Below are positions 53,041-62,064 of a DNA stretch of 64,000 bases, piece by piece. The notes under the pieces are model-generated. The model did not search any database, was not told where the DNA came from, and worked only from the letters and a program-made list of their open reading frames with translations. Location of the stretch: NCBI RefSeq assembly GCF_001645685.2, contig NZ_CP017080.1, forward strand, positions 2,656,001 to 2,720,000. The letters are read 5' to 3'. The DNA comes from Peribacillus muralis (GTDB taxonomy: Bacteria; Bacillota; Bacilli; Bacillales; DSM-1321). Each line of letters starts with the position of its first letter. Position 1 is the first letter of the stretch. The translations under genes and the position numbers were made by a program.

Positions 53041-53487
53041 TCAATTCATGTCTTTTTCATTCATATCGTCCATTTCATCCATTTCCTTGTTCCCGTCATT
53101 TTGTTCAGGAGGACTTGGTTTGCCAATGACGAATTCTTCCTTCGGCATGCTGTGCATATCTCTTGCCGTTACGTGGGCATAAACATAATACGTGCCTTCT
53201 TCATCAAAGGTCTTTTCGATCTCATATATGCCGTTGCCTTTATGTTTGGCAGCAATTTTGTCATGATCGTCACTGTTTGCCAACCATATTTCAAAGCTGA
53301 CATCATCCGCATCTTTCACCTTTTCATCCCCATATGCTACTTTCGCCTGAAACTTCACTGGTTCCTTCATTTCGCCTTGAATCGGATTGACAGCCAAGTC
53401 GACATTTAACATTTGTGGAATGTCCTCTTCCTTACCACAGCCGGCCAACATAATGAACATCGTGCAAAATAACATGATCTTTTTCAT
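53041..53487 (-). CDS. YtkA/FixH-like lipoprotein
   Basis: The 148-aa product has a lipoprotein signal MKKIMLFCTMFIMLAGC with lipidated Cys17, then a FixH/YtkA-type beta-sandwich domain (about 27-125; FQAKVAYGDEKVKDADDVSFEIWL, GTYYVYAHVTARDMHSMP) and an acidic, Met-rich tail (EMDEMDDMNEKDMN). The Met/Asp-rich tail and the MHSMP motif could bind metal such as copper. It is the last gene of a four-gene operon with a two-component system, 19 bp after the kinase gene. Confidence 0.85.
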   Translation of the reverse strand: MKKIMLFCTMFIMLAGCGKEEDIPQMLNVDLAVNPIQGEMKEPVKFQAKVAYGDEKVKDADDVSFEIWLANSDDHDKIAAKHKGNGIYEIEKTFDEEGTYYVYAHVTARDMHSMPKEEFVIGKPSPPEQNDGNKEMDEMDDMNEKDMN

Positions 53488-53506
53488 CTTGAACGTATCC
53501 CCTTTT

Positions 53507-54922
53507 TTATGAAGTCCATTCTTCTTTTATTGTCGGAAGTATAATCTTGACCGTTGTCCCGATTTTTTCCGTACTTTGGATTTCCATCTTGCCTTGTTGC
53601 CATTCCACCATTTTTTTAACGATCGATAGTCCAAGCCCTGACCCGCCATCAAAACGACTGCGTGCTTTGTTCACGCGATAAAAACGATTCATCACATACG
53701 GCAGATCTGCTTTTGGTATTCCGGTGCCTGTGTCAGAAATCGATAGCTCACACTCCTTATTCTGCTGAATGAGGGTAATATGGATGGATCCACCTGGATT
53801 TGTATACTGAATCGCATTATCAATGATGTTATGCAAGATTTGCTCCATCCTCCCTTCATCCCCATAAATAATCGGGTCTGGATCCAGTTCCAATTGCAAG
53901 TGCAACTGCTTCTCTTTTATGATCGGTTCATATTTAACGAGGACATCTTCAATGAATTGGGCAAAAGCTATCGGCGTTTTGCATGAATGGAATGAGTCCC
54001 CATCCACTTTCGATAAGTCCATCAAATCCCCGACAATCCGCTGCAGTCTTAGTGCTTCCCTTGAAATGAGCTGAAGATATTTCCTTTCCTCACCTTCATT
54101 CTTCACGACCCCATCCAAAATGGCATGCGTGTATCCTTTGACGTAACTAAGCGGCGTCCTGAGCTCATGGGCAACATTTTCAAGAAACTCTTTTTTTCTT
54201 TCTTCTTCCAAATGAATGGAATTGGCCATTTCATTAAAGGCTTGTGCCAGCTTACCAATTTCATCATGACTCTTTACCTGTAGCTGAATGTCATAGTCCC
54301 CTTCAGAAACCCGATGGGCAGCAGCCTCGATTTCCTTTATCGGACTGACGAGCTTCTTCAACCATTTTGTCGTAAAAAAAATCGCGATAATCAGGAATAA
54401 CAGGATGGCCGCCAGCCATTTTGCAGCAAATTCCTTCAGTAAGTCCGTAATCGAATCCACTGAAACATATGTATAGATGATGCCCTCAAGGCGGTCGTCA
54501 TCAATTAACGGAATGATGGCCGCTACGATGTTTTTTTCGAACCTTTTTTCATACCCCTCTTTTTCGACCGCTTTTCCAGCCAGAAGCATCTGCCTTTCTT
54601 CTTCGGAAATGAGTGTGTCATAATCAATTTCAAAAGGCAGGCAGGCACTCAATTCCCTTGGATTATTGACGACAAAGACTTCGCTTTCATTTTTACTGTT
54701 GAACCATTCCACCTTTTCCTTGAAGTCATCACTAATTTCGCCACCGGTATAATCGCCACCAAGCAATGAGGCTTCATTGACCAAATCTGTTTTAAGCTTT
54801 TCCACGTAAAGGTTTTTATAATAATATTGTGAAAGGGAGTATGCGAACAGTACGGATAGGATGATGGCTGTGATGATGGTCAGCCATAGCTTAAAGGTGA
54901 GCGATTTCCACTTATGGTTCAT
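53507..54922 (-). CDS. Sensor histidine kinase
   Basis: The 471-aa kinase has TM1 (about 10-31), an extracellular sensor of about 135 residues, TM2 (about 167-186), a HAMP domain (about 187-240), the HisKA domain with phospho-His252 in VAHELRTPLSY, and a HATPase_c domain with HNIIDNAIQYT, DTGTGIP and GGSGLGLSIV. It works with the response regulator encoded by the overlapping upstream gene. The extracellular region is not recognisable. Start overlaps the regulator by 4 bp (ATGA). Confidence 0.93.
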   Translation of the reverse strand: MNHKWKSLTFKLWLTIITAIILSVLFAYSLSQYYYKNLYVEKLKTDLVNEASLLGGDYTGGEISDDFKEKVEWFNSKNESEVFVVNNPRELSACLPFEIDYDTLISEEERQMLLAGKAVEKEGYEKRFEKNIVAAIIPLIDDDRLEGIIYTYVSVDSITDLLKEFAAKWLAAILLFLIIAIFFTTKWLKKLVSPIKEIEAAAHRVSEGDYDIQLQVKSHDEIGKLAQAFNEMANSIHLEEERKKEFLENVAHELRTPLSYVKGYTHAILDGVVKNEGEERKYLQLISREALRLQRIVGDLMDLSKVDGDSFHSCKTPIAFAQFIEDVLVKYEPIIKEKQLHLQLELDPDPIIYGDEGRMEQILHNIIDNAIQYTNPGGSIHITLIQQNKECELSISDTGTGIPKADLPYVMNRFYRVNKARSRFDGGSGLGLSIVKKMVEWQQGKMEIQSTEKIGTTVKIILPTIKEEWTS

Positions 54923-55605
54923 TTCTTTTCCTCGATTTTATACCCGATTCCCCAGACGGTCTGAATATAGTCGGCCGTCCTTAATTTCATCCGAAGCGTT
55001 TTGATATGGGTATCGACGGTACGTAGAGACCCTTCATATTCCCCGCCCCAAACATTTTCAAGGAGTTGCTCCCGGCTGAGTGCTTGACCTTTATGACGCA
55101 TTAGGAATAAAAGCAATTCAAACTCTTTCAAGGTAAGGCTGATCGACATTCCTTCCACCAAAACCGTTCTCGACGGGATGTTCAAGCTGATTTTCCCGAA
55201 TCGGACATAGTTTGGATTGCCTTCATTCATTGACAATTTCCCTGTCCTACGCAATACGGCTTCAACTCTTGCGACCAATTCGCCTGGATTGAAGGGCTTA
55301 ACGATGTAATCGTCTCCTCCGAGCTTCAACCCCTTCACTTTATCCCATTCCTCACCTTTCGCACTGACAAATATAACCGGTATATCCCATTTTTCCCGTA
55401 TTTTTTCACAAACGGAGAAACCATCCATTCCTGGCATCATGATATCCAATAGGATTAGATCGACTTCCTGTTTTTCAACCAGGCTGATGGCTTCTTTCCC
55501 ATTTGCAGCCTGGAGGCATCCATAACCGGAGTTCAGTAAATACATTTCAACTAAATTTCGCATATCCTCTTCATCATCAACGACTAAAATGGTGTAAACA
55601 TGCAT
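54919..55605 (-). CDS. OmpR/PhoB-family response regulator
   Basis: The 228-aa regulator has a receiver domain (phospho-Asp54 in LLDIMMPGMDGF, the conserved Asp pair DDEED at 10-14, and Lys in IVKPFNPGEL) and a C-terminal winged helix (about 130-225; LTLKEFELLLFL, SREQLLENVWG, RTVDTHIKTLR). It sits between the lipoprotein and the kinase; GAGGGAG precedes the ATG. The target genes are probably the lipoproteins of this operon. Confidence 0.94.
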   Translation of the reverse strand: MHVYTILVVDDEEDMRNLVEMYLLNSGYGCLQAANGKEAISLVEKQEVDLILLDIMMPGMDGFSVCEKIREKWDIPVIFVSAKGEEWDKVKGLKLGGDDYIVKPFNPGELVARVEAVLRRTGKLSMNEGNPNYVRFGKISLNIPSRTVLVEGMSISLTLKEFELLLFLMRHKGQALSREQLLENVWGGEYEGSLRTVDTHIKTLRMKLRTADYIQTVWGIGYKIEEKK

Positions 55606-55610
55606 GTCAT

Positions 55611-56573
55611 CTACTCCCTCAACAACAATTGAAATGGGCCTTCGCCGACTTTGATCGTTTGTTTAACATCGACTGTCTTTGCATCCATCACATAAATTTC
55701 ATCACTATCATACCCCGCCACAATCACATCTTTCTTAAAGCTTGCCATTTCAAAGGGATTGACGCCGACCACTTTCCTTTCCACTTCCTCATATTTCCCA
55801 TTCAATTTATATAATGAGCTGGTTCCATGGCTTAGGACATATATGCCTTCGTCACTCTCCAAAAACTTTATCGGCATGGTAGGCGCCTTCAGCTTTTTTT
55901 TCAATTTGCCTGTCGTTGCCGAATAAATGTAAAGGTCCTCTTCGACGTGGTCGCCATCACCGTGGCCGCCTATCCAAATTTCATCCTGTTCTTCCCTTAA
56001 TAATGTGCCCGTGCTGGAACTATGTATAGGGAATTCAAAATCGACCTTTTTCGTTTCGAGGTTGATCACAGTACATTTCGTATCACCAAAGTTGATTACA
56101 TACAATCGGTTTGCTTTCTCTCCTTGGAGAACGGTCAAAGGGCTCTTGCCAACCTTGACGACATGCTGTTTCTCTCCTTCACCATTCAAAAAATATATCG
56201 AGTGATCCGATTGGTTGACGGCGACGATGCTTTTTCCATCATGCAAGAGCTGCATATTGACGATTCCCTTCCCTGTTTTCCAGCTCTTAATCCGCTTTCC
56301 GGCTGATAATGAGAATACTTGGACTTCTTCCATCTCCTTTCCATATAAAAGAATCGTATCTTTATCTGCGAGAAGCAGGGCTCCCGTGAATGGTTCGGCC
56401 ATGTCCCATTCTGCAAAGGAATGATAGTTTTCGTCGATGAAGGTAAGGGAGGTGTCCTTGATATTGACTGTCGCCAAGAACGCTTCATCTTTGTTTATTT
56501 TAGTGTATGCATGACTGCCATTACATCCTGTAAGCAAAAAGGCGGCAAGCAATAGATTAATGCTCCACTTCAT
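55611..56573 (-). CDS. YncE-like beta-propeller lipoprotein
   Basis: The 320-aa product has a lipoprotein signal (MKWSINLLLAAFLLTGC; lipidated Cys17) and then about six beta-propeller blades with repeats such as ADKDTILLYGKEMEEV, AVNQSDHSIYFL, VINFGDTKCTVINLETKKVDFE and ILAGYDSDEIYVMDAKT-like motifs. Surface propellers often bind metals, peptides or haem. First gene of the operon propeller lipoprotein - response regulator - kinase - YtkA-like lipoprotein (5-bp gap to the regulator). This order suggests an envelope or metal sensing system. Confidence 0.85.
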   Translation of the reverse strand: MKWSINLLLAAFLLTGCNGSHAYTKINKDEAFLATVNIKDTSLTFIDENYHSFAEWDMAEPFTGALLLADKDTILLYGKEMEEVQVFSLSAGKRIKSWKTGKGIVNMQLLHDGKSIVAVNQSDHSIYFLNGEGEKQHVVKVGKSPLTVLQGEKANRLYVINFGDTKCTVINLETKKVDFEFPIHSSSTGTLLREEQDEIWIGGHGDGDHVEEDLYIYSATTGKLKKKLKAPTMPIKFLESDEGIYVLSHGTSSLYKLNGKYEEVERKVVGVNPFEMASFKKDVIVAGYDSDEIYVMDAKTVDVKQTIKVGEGPFQLLLRE

Positions 56574-56675
56574 ATATTGGCTCCTTATTCATGAAATATC
56601 TATTTTTGGAAATTTTAACAATGATTTGTGAAAAAAGTATGAAGCAGATAAGAAAATTTTGATAACATGCCTGTA

Positions 56676-56942
56676 TCAAAGTCTATCCAATTCAGCAATA
56701 TAAACCTTGACGATGGCGTTTTTCATCTCATGGGATAGCGATGATTCCATTACACGTTTAATGCAAAGGTAAAACTTCTCGAGTGCAGGCTTGCGAACAC
56801 GCGGATGTGCATTTTCATCCGAAAGCTCCCGGCGGACGAGTTCCGCGAGGACGCCCTCCCCACCTTCATCCGTCACCTTGCGATTATTCCAAATGCTTAA
56901 ATATGCTTCCAATAATGCTTTCTGGTTACTTGTTTCATTCAT
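56676..56942 (-). CDS. Hypothetical protein, 88 aa
   Basis: Unrecognised. The product is soluble and helical (NQKALLEAYLSIWNNRKV ... SLSHEMKNAIVKVYIAELDRL), without signal peptide. A GGATGGAAG-like motif lies before ATG at 56942. It lies upstream of the lipoprotein/two-component operon in the same direction (103 bp gap), but the spacing argues for a separate unit. Confidence 0.65.
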   Translation of the reverse strand: MNETSNQKALLEAYLSIWNNRKVTDEGGEGVLAELVRRELSDENAHPRVRKPALEKFYLCIKRVMESSLSHEMKNAIVKVYIAELDRL

Positions 56943-57050
56943 ATTTCTCTTCCATCCTTTACTAATTTATACATATTACCTGTCAAGTTTGTAAAGACTA
57001 TTTTACTAATAAGATCCATGCTTTAAAAAATAAAAAAAGGAGTGAGTACA

Positions 57051-57293
57051 CTGTCTCAAGTATACCGCTGTCCGAATTGCCGGACAAATAAATCTCGCTT
57101 CAATCTCATCCAGCAAGTACCGACCCCCATCAAAAAGGACCCGCAATCCGGAGAGATTGTTGAACAATATTCAAACGATACTCTTCAACCATTCCATCTA
57201 GCCTATAATGGTCCGGAGATTCGGGTGCAATGTGCTGCATGCGGTTTAATCGAAGACGAAAAAACTTTTGCAGCATTCGGCTTGCAATCATAA
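57051..57293 (+). CDS. Small zinc-ribbon protein, probable CTG start
   Basis: The ~80-aa product has two CxxC pairs (YRCPNCRTNK near the N-terminus and VQCAACGLIE near the C-terminus) that would form a zinc ribbon around a 50-residue insert with LIQQVPTPIKKDPQSGEIVEQ. Soluble; function unknown. The only good ribosome binding site, AAAGGAG (57036-57042), suits a CTG codon at 57051 (8 nt spacing, giving MSQVYRCPNC); GTG at 57042 lies inside that site. CTG starts are rare, so I mark the start as uncertain. Confidence 0.72.
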   Translation: MSQVYRCPNCRTNKSRFNLIQQVPTPIKKDPQSGEIVEQYSNDTLQPFHLAYNGPEIRVQCAACGLIEDEKTFAAFGLQS

Positions 57294-57333
57294 AAAAATG
57301 GTCAGGCCCTTTTATGGGCCTGACCATTTTTTC
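57293..57333. terminator. Bidirectional terminator
   Basis: A 12-bp stem ATGGTCAGGCCC/GGGCCTGACCAT with A-rich and T-rich flanks, between two convergent small genes. Confidence 0.93.
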
Positions 57334-57499
57334 AATCATTTCCCACAGACTTTTTTGCCCGGTCTATGGCAATGGGAATGGCTTTTCCATCCTCATATCC
57401 TTCTTCCAATAACGCATTTGCGATTTCTATTGCCTTTTCCCTGACATCTTTATCCAGATTCTTCATCGAATCTGGGTAATCGTTCTTATTCCACGGCAT
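57332..57499 (-). CDS. YdaT-like / DUF2188-adjacent small protein
   Basis: The 55-aa product starts MPWNKNDYPDSMKNLDKDVREKAIEIANALLEEGYEDGKAIPIAI (motif at residues 1-45), the signature of the short Bacillus YdaT N-terminal region. Here the longer C-terminal domain of YdaT is missing, so it is a stand-alone module. ATG at 57499 has AAGGAGG 8 nt upstream; a start at 57550 would include it. Function unknown, possibly stress-related. Confidence 0.78.
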   Translation of the reverse strand: MPWNKNDYPDSMKNLDKDVREKAIEIANALLEEGYEDGKAIPIAIDRAKKSVGND

Positions 57500-57564
57500 A
57501 TATACCGCCTCCTTGATAAGAAAGTCTGGTTTTATAATTCCCTCATTCAACTGGCGGCAAACAC

Positions 57565-58491
57565 CTATTGGTTCGCTTTCACTTCCAAAGCCTCCAGCTG
57601 ACCGATCATGATACCTTTATCAAGCCTTTCCCCGATGATGACGATGTTCAAGGGCATTTTGATCATTTCATTCATATACATCGGCATTCCGTAGGAGTAT
57701 TGGAATAAGTGGGGGTATTGTGAATGGGTAAAGGAAATGTAACCTTTCATGCGATAGACCGTTTCCGGAAGGGATCTAAGCCAATCTTCAAAATCAGTTT
57801 GCTTCACGGACCCTTCAAAAGTATGGACGACAGCCGATAGATGCAAATGATCCTGCACATCAAGCTTTTTATGGCCATTATGCCGTTTTCTTTGCATATG
57901 CTGTAACGACGTCAAGGAAATTGCTGCATATTCGGTCAATAAACAGACAGCATCCTTATTCAGTGCTTGTATGGAGTATATCAGCTGTGCCGCCTCCATC
58001 TCACTTACCAGATCCGCTTTATTCAGCAATATGAAATCGGCATGATGGATTTGCTCGGCAAGCAATTTGCGCAGCTGCGGGGATAGCCCCTCTCTATCGC
58101 GCCACCTCATTAAGTCGACAACCGTTATAATTCCTTTATACTCCAGCCTTTTAGCGAAAAGGGGTGACATGATGCCATCCAGTACTTCTACCGGATGCGC
58201 CGCACCGGTCGTTTCAATGTATACGGCATCCAGATCGTTTTCTGTAAGCAGCTCATGTAGCTGGACCTCAAGCTTATCTTGAATGGTGCAGCAGATGCAC
58301 CCGTCAAAGAGCTCCTTCAGAGGCACTTCATCCCCGATGAGGCCACTATCGACCGATATGCTGCCGAGCTCATTCAAAAGCACCGCCACTTTTCTGCCCG
58401 TTTCACTTTCCTGTTTTAATATATTACGCAGAAGCGTCGTTTTCCCGCTGCCGAGAAAACCGCCTAATATGTATACTTCTGTTGTTTTCAT
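57565..58491 (-). CDS. CobW/COG0523-family GTPase (metal chaperone-like)
   Basis: The 308-aa product has Walker A GGFLGSGKTTLLRN (residues 10-23), the CxCC motif GCICCTI (about 64-70), ETTGAAHP, and NKAD for guanine recognition, and a C-terminal CobW_C-like domain from about 215. These GTPases deliver or buffer zinc or another metal. A near-consensus Zur-type core (GTAATAATTGC) lies 23 bp upstream. It is in the same direction as the mtn cluster but separated by a terminator. Confidence 0.92.
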   Translation of the reverse strand: MKTTEVYILGGFLGSGKTTLLRNILKQESETGRKVAVLLNELGSISVDSGLIGDEVPLKELFDGCICCTIQDKLEVQLHELLTENDLDAVYIETTGAAHPVEVLDGIMSPLFAKRLEYKGIITVVDLMRWRDREGLSPQLRKLLAEQIHHADFILLNKADLVSEMEAAQLIYSIQALNKDAVCLLTEYAAISLTSLQHMQRKRHNGHKKLDVQDHLHLSAVVHTFEGSVKQTDFEDWLRSLPETVYRMKGYISFTHSQYPHLFQYSYGMPMYMNEMIKMPLNIVIIGERLDKGIMIGQLEALEVKANQ

Positions 58492-58513
58492 TCACATCTG
58501 CTCCCATGATCCG

Positions 58514-58524
58514 GTAATAATTGC
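58514..58524. promoter_or_regulatory. Candidate Zur box
   Basis: GTAATAATTGC matches the Bacillus Zur core GTAATNATTAC at 10 of 11 positions, counting the free central one. The flanking bases do not match, so this is tentative. Confidence 0.4.
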
Positions 58525-58576
58525 TTCCCTTAGATTTTATCATACTTCCCCTCCATAAGCACATGCCGGAACCAAC

Positions 58577-58601
58577 TAAAAAAACCAGCCGTAAGCTGGT
58601 T
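58577..58601 (-). terminator. Terminator of mtnWXBD
   Basis: A 7-bp AACCAGC/GCTGGTT stem is followed on the minus strand by seven T. Confidence 0.9.
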
Positions 58602-58613
58602 TTCAATCATTGC

Positions 58614-59147
58614 TCATGCTTGTACTTCATCTTTAGCGTAAATCGGCACCCATCCTGCTTTTGTAACGAAAATACGGACAGCAACTGTTTTCCTATCTTC
58701 CGCCAAGGTGAAATAATGTCTTGTCGATTCTGGAACGCTAATTAAGTCTCCTGGTTTAAGCCGTACGTCAAACCATCGTTCATCGGTTCCTTCAATGGCA
58801 AAGATACTCGTTCCGCCTGCAATGAAACGGACTTCATCATCTTCATGGTGATGTTCCTGCTTGAAGTTTTCAAGCAATTGATCAAGGTTCGGGGTTGTAT
58901 CAGATAAAGTGATGATATCATGCGCTTTATACCCTCTTCTTTCGGAAATCTCCGTTATCTCCACTTGGAACGCTGTTAGGATTTCCCCCTTATCAGCATC
59001 CGTAAGATCATATTTTTCCACAAGCTGTGCCGGTAATTTTGTAATATCCCACTGCTCATAAATCACCCCTTGAGATTCCAAAAACGCCTTCACCTGTTCA
59101 CCATTTTCAATAACTTCATTCGTATCATGCAATCTAATTGTCGCCAT
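58614..59147 (-). CDS. mtnD: Acireductone dioxygenase
   Basis: The 177-aa cupin makes 2-keto-4-methylthiobutyrate and formate from the acireductone in methionine salvage (Fe form) or CO and other products (Ni form). The metal ligands are in HHHEDDEVRFI (two His and a Glu) and the later STRHYF His. Gene order mtnB-mtnD is standard; the 23-bp gap contains a GGAGGAATG ribosome binding site. Last gene of mtnWXBD. Confidence 0.95.
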   Translation of the reverse strand: MATIRLHDTNEVIENGEQVKAFLESQGVIYEQWDITKLPAQLVEKYDLTDADKGEILTAFQVEITEISERRGYKAHDIITLSDTTPNLDQLLENFKQEHHHEDDEVRFIAGGTSIFAIEGTDERWFDVRLKPGDLISVPESTRHYFTLAEDRKTVAVRIFVTKAGWVPIYAKDEVQA

Positions 59148-59170
59148 CCTTCATTCCTCCTCTATGAGTG

Positions 59171-59800
59171 TTATGTTAAAGAAGCAGTATGTGCCAGTTG
59201 AGTATTTAGCAGCAGTTGATATTGAAATAAAAACTCGCAAGCTTCCAGTATTCTTTTTGCTTCAAACCCGCTTTTTCCCCAAACCGTGATCCCATGATTG
59301 CGGATGAGCACCGCACCGGAATCGTCTTGAACATGCAGATTGAATTTCTCGGCTAGCAATGGAATATCCCCATGATTATAGATGATTGGAATCCGAAATT
59401 CCGAATCCTCATCCCATCTCCCTGTCGCTTTAATGATTTCTTGATTCCGAAAAGTTACAGAACCTTCATCTCCATACAATTCGGACACTACATTATTTTC
59501 CACTGTGTGGACATGAAGTACACAATTCGCTTTGGTTTTCCCATAAATGACGGTATGAAGTAGCGTTTCCGCGGAGGGCCTCAGCTCCGTCTCCTGGACG
59601 GGGCTTCCTTTTAAATCTACCAATAAAAAATCGGAATCCGTTTGTTTTCGTTTGTCCTTACCGCTTGCCGTAATATAAAAGGTTGGGCCATCGGGCTCGC
59701 GGATGGAAAGGTTTCCGCTTGTACCCATAAACCAATCTCGTTCGGCGAGTTCCGCTTTGATTTCCGCTAGCTCCAGCCACTCCTTCGTATCGGTGTTCAA
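59171..59800 (-). CDS. mtnB: Methylthioribulose-1-phosphate dehydratase
   Basis: The 209-aa class II aldolase-like enzyme removes water from 5-methylthioribulose 1-phosphate. Motifs: [32 protein letters not shown] with zinc His ligands, and [13 protein letters not shown] with a third His. Its ATG overlaps the end of mtnX by 4 bp. Confidence 0.95.
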   Translation of the reverse strand: MNTDTKEWLELAEIKAELAERDWFMGTSGNLSIREPDGPTFYITASGKDKRKQTDSDFLLVDLKGSPVQETELRPSAETLLHTVIYGKTKANCVLHVHTVENNVVSELYGDEGSVTFRNQEIIKATGRWDEDSEFRIPIIYNHGDIPLLAEKFNLHVQDDSGAVLIRNHGITVWGKSGFEAKRILEACEFLFQYQLLLNTQLAHTASLT

Positions 59801-60456
59801 GACTTTACCTCCTCACGCTGCTTTAAAATCTCCATTACATCATAAAACGTTTCGAACCCTCGATGCGGCAGACCTTCACTTATGCATTTCTCAAGCAATA
59901 TATCACGGGCTATAACAAAATCAGCCCGTTTTGCCGCTTCAAAATCAGTCACGGAATCACCAATTACATACATGAAGTCATCCGCACCAGCCATTTGCCT
60001 CATAATCGACGGCTTACAGCAGCCGCACTCATTATTACATTGCTCATCACAAGCATGCGGCCACTCAATATAGATCTTTTTCTTATCAAAGTGGGCATTG
60101 TTACAAAAAACCGTGCCTGTGGGCAAGATGTCATTTAATAGTGGGGCAATGAAAAAATCCATGCCTCCGCTTACGATATATAAAGGAAACCCAGCTTGTT
60201 TCGTATACTCAACGAAATCATGGAAACCTGGCCGGATGTGTGCTTTCTCCTTCACGAATTGAATGATTTCTGCCTTCAGGTCACTATCAAGCAGGGAAAA
60301 CATTTCCCCAACCCCAGAGGATATGCTGATTTTTTGCCGAAGAACGTCATCCTTCAACCTTTCCCATTCCGGGGGAGCGAATTTTTTCATGATGGAAATG
60401 ATGTTATCCGTGTTGGTTATCGTTCCGTCAAAATCACAAAAGATGATTGGTTTCAT
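59797..60456 (-). CDS. mtnX: 2-hydroxy-3-keto-5-methylthiopentenyl-1-phosphate phosphatase
   Basis: The 219-aa HAD-family phosphatase has the nucleophile motif [13 protein letters not shown] (residues 5-17), a later YIVSGG and [10 protein letters not shown]. It removes phosphate from the enol intermediate before MtnD acts. A Cys-rich [12 protein letters not shown] insert may bind zinc or form a structural site. 6 bp after mtnW. Confidence 0.95.
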   Translation of the reverse strand: MKPIIFCDFDGTITNTDNIISIMKKFAPPEWERLKDDVLRQKISISSGVGEMFSLLDSDLKAEIIQFVKEKAHIRPGFHDFVEYTKQAGFPLYIVSGGMDFFIAPLLNDILPTGTVFCNNAHFDKKKIYIEWPHACDEQCNNECGCCKPSIMRQMAGADDFMYVIGDSVTDFEAAKRADFVIARDILLEKCISEGLPHRGFETFYDVMEILKQREEVKS

Positions 60457-60462
60457 GCTTTC

Positions 60463-61695
60463 TCATAGTCCTCCCCATAAAACAAGCGCTTTTTTTAATG
60501 CTTCTTCATTTGACGCCGCCTCAGCTAGGTCCTTTCCTTCAAGGACGGCTTCCACAGCAGAACGAAAGGCCTCTGCCCCGCCCTTAGCTCCGTCAGGGTG
60601 CCCGTGTATTCCGCCTCCGGCATTGATGACACTGTCCAGTCCGAAATCCTTGATCAAATCGGGTACCATCCCTGGATGAATACCAGCTGAAGGAACTGGA
60701 AATGCTTCTTTCCATGAAGGTTCGTCTTTCGTCAATGCACTGGCGATCGCCAATGCTTCCTCTTTTTCAAGTGCGACATTTCCATAAGGGGATGGGAATA
60801 ATGATAGATCCGCACCTGATAGCCTGACTAATTTACCAAGCAATAGTGGATAGCCGACACCATAAAAGGAGGATGAGCCCAACGCTCCGCTAAATGACGG
60901 ATGGGCCATGATCGGCAGCTTGATTTGATCATGTTCACTCAGGGCTTGCAATACATCCAAGCCATATGTATGGACGTTGAACAATAAAGCGTCTGCACCC
61001 GCATCTGCCGCTTGTTTCGCCTTATCCAATAACTCGAATGTCTTTCCTGATAGATTGACGGCATATAACGTCCGGTGACCAGTACTTTCATGGACTTCGG
61101 TCAATATTTTCTTGCCGGTTTTGATTCTTTCAATAAATGGCGTCTGTCCCTGATCAAAGAGGATTTCATCATCTTTAACAAGGTCGACACCCCCCAACGC
61201 TTGTTGCTTCAATTGCTCATTATGGAACGTTAGATCACGCCCTAATACACCTTTGAAAATGCTCATGACTAGCGGCCGGTCATACACTCCAATCTTTTTC
61301 CTGATTCCTGTAATGCCATATCTGGGACCGGGGAAAGCTTTTTCGATATCCCCGATAAAATCAAGGTCGATCAATTTAACCGCACCGTCCAATGACAGTT
61401 TTCCGAAGACCGTGGTCAAAATGGCTGGCAAATCATTTGAGAAATTTCCTGCCGGATACGCGATTTTAATGATCGAACGATACACCTTACGATCGAAGTA
61501 CCGGTTTGCCCCCTCTTCTTCGGAAAGCGGCGATACGGAGACGACGCGACCCTTATGCTTTTCCAGCTGCTTTTGAACCAGCTGGGGCAGGTCCGTCCAT
61601 GTTCCTACAGTCAGGCCCAAGGCGATGCCTTCCGCTTTTTTTTCGTGATTCCCATTAAAATCATGAATTAAATAAGTGGCGATTATCTCGCTCAT
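60463..61695 (-). CDS. mtnW: 2,3-diketo-5-methylthiopentyl-1-phosphate enolase (RuBisCO-like)
   Basis: The 410-aa RuBisCO-like protein tautomerises a diketone in methionine salvage. [15 protein letters not shown] includes the carbamylated Lys position, and the C-terminal part has the TIM-barrel phosphate-binding [17 protein letters not shown] at 61695 has TAGGAGTG about 5 nt upstream; upstream extension to 61836 would lie in the riboswitch terminator and is rejected. Confidence 0.95.
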   Translation of the reverse strand: MSEIIATYLIHDFNGNHEKKAEGIALGLTVGTWTDLPQLVQKQLEKHKGRVVSVSPLSEEEGANRYFDRKVYRSIIKIAYPAGNFSNDLPAILTTVFGKLSLDGAVKLIDLDFIGDIEKAFPGPRYGITGIRKKIGVYDRPLVMSIFKGVLGRDLTFHNEQLKQQALGGVDLVKDDEILFDQGQTPFIERIKTGKKILTEVHESTGHRTLYAVNLSGKTFELLDKAKQAADAGADALLFNVHTYGLDVLQALSEHDQIKLPIMAHPSFSGALGSSSFYGVGYPLLLGKLVRLSGADLSLFPSPYGNVALEKEEALAIASALTKDEPSWKEAFPVPSAGIHPGMVPDLIKDFGLDSVINAGGGIHGHPDGAKGGAEAFRSAVEAVLEGKDLAEAASNEEALKKALVLWGGL

Positions 61696-61754
61696 TTGAT
61701 CACTCCTATAACACGTTAGTAATCTCACGAAGTCATTATCGGACTCTTTAATAA

Positions 61755-61949
61755 TAGTAAAAGCCCCTTCATGACGAAGAGGCTTTAAAAAAGCCATCTT
61801 CTTATCTCCCAGCACATATGCTGCAAGAATTAGCACCGTGCCCTGTGGACGAGAAAGTCCGGCGGAGGATTCCGCCCCATCTTACAATGGAATTACGGTC
61901 GGTTGCTGGGCTTCATCGGGCTAGTCCCTCCACCTGCTCAAAATAAGAA
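61755..61949 (-). promoter_or_regulatory. SAM-I (S-box) riboswitch of mtnWXBD
   Basis: On the minus strand P1 TTCTTATT (61949-61942), GAGCAGGTGGAGGGACTAGC, GCCCAGCAACC, CACGGTGCTAATTC and ATAAGAA closing P1 (about 61804-61798) form an S-box aptamer with a long P3/P4 insert. The terminator AAAGCCTCTTC/GAAGGGGCTTT with a weak T tail is at 61786-61755. High SAM should turn off salvage genes. Confidence 0.95.
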
Positions 61950-62002
61950 AACGCTGATATATAGGTACATGGTAGTTTCGAAAGATTAAGAATTTATTTA
62001 GT

Positions 62003-62031
62003 ATTCTGACAGGTAATCCATACTTTGTCAA
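62003..62031 (-). promoter_or_regulatory. mtnW promoter
   Basis: TTGACA (62031-62026), a 17-nt spacer and CAGAAT (62008-62003) on the minus strand; transcription would start about 50 nt before the S-box aptamer. Confidence 0.75.
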
Positions 62032-62064
62032 TAAGTTTTTAATTGTATGAGGATTCACTAAAGT

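Noticed and set aside
61696..61836. Longer N-terminus for mtnW
   Set aside because: The extension lies in the riboswitch terminator and has no ribosome binding site; ATG at 61695 does.
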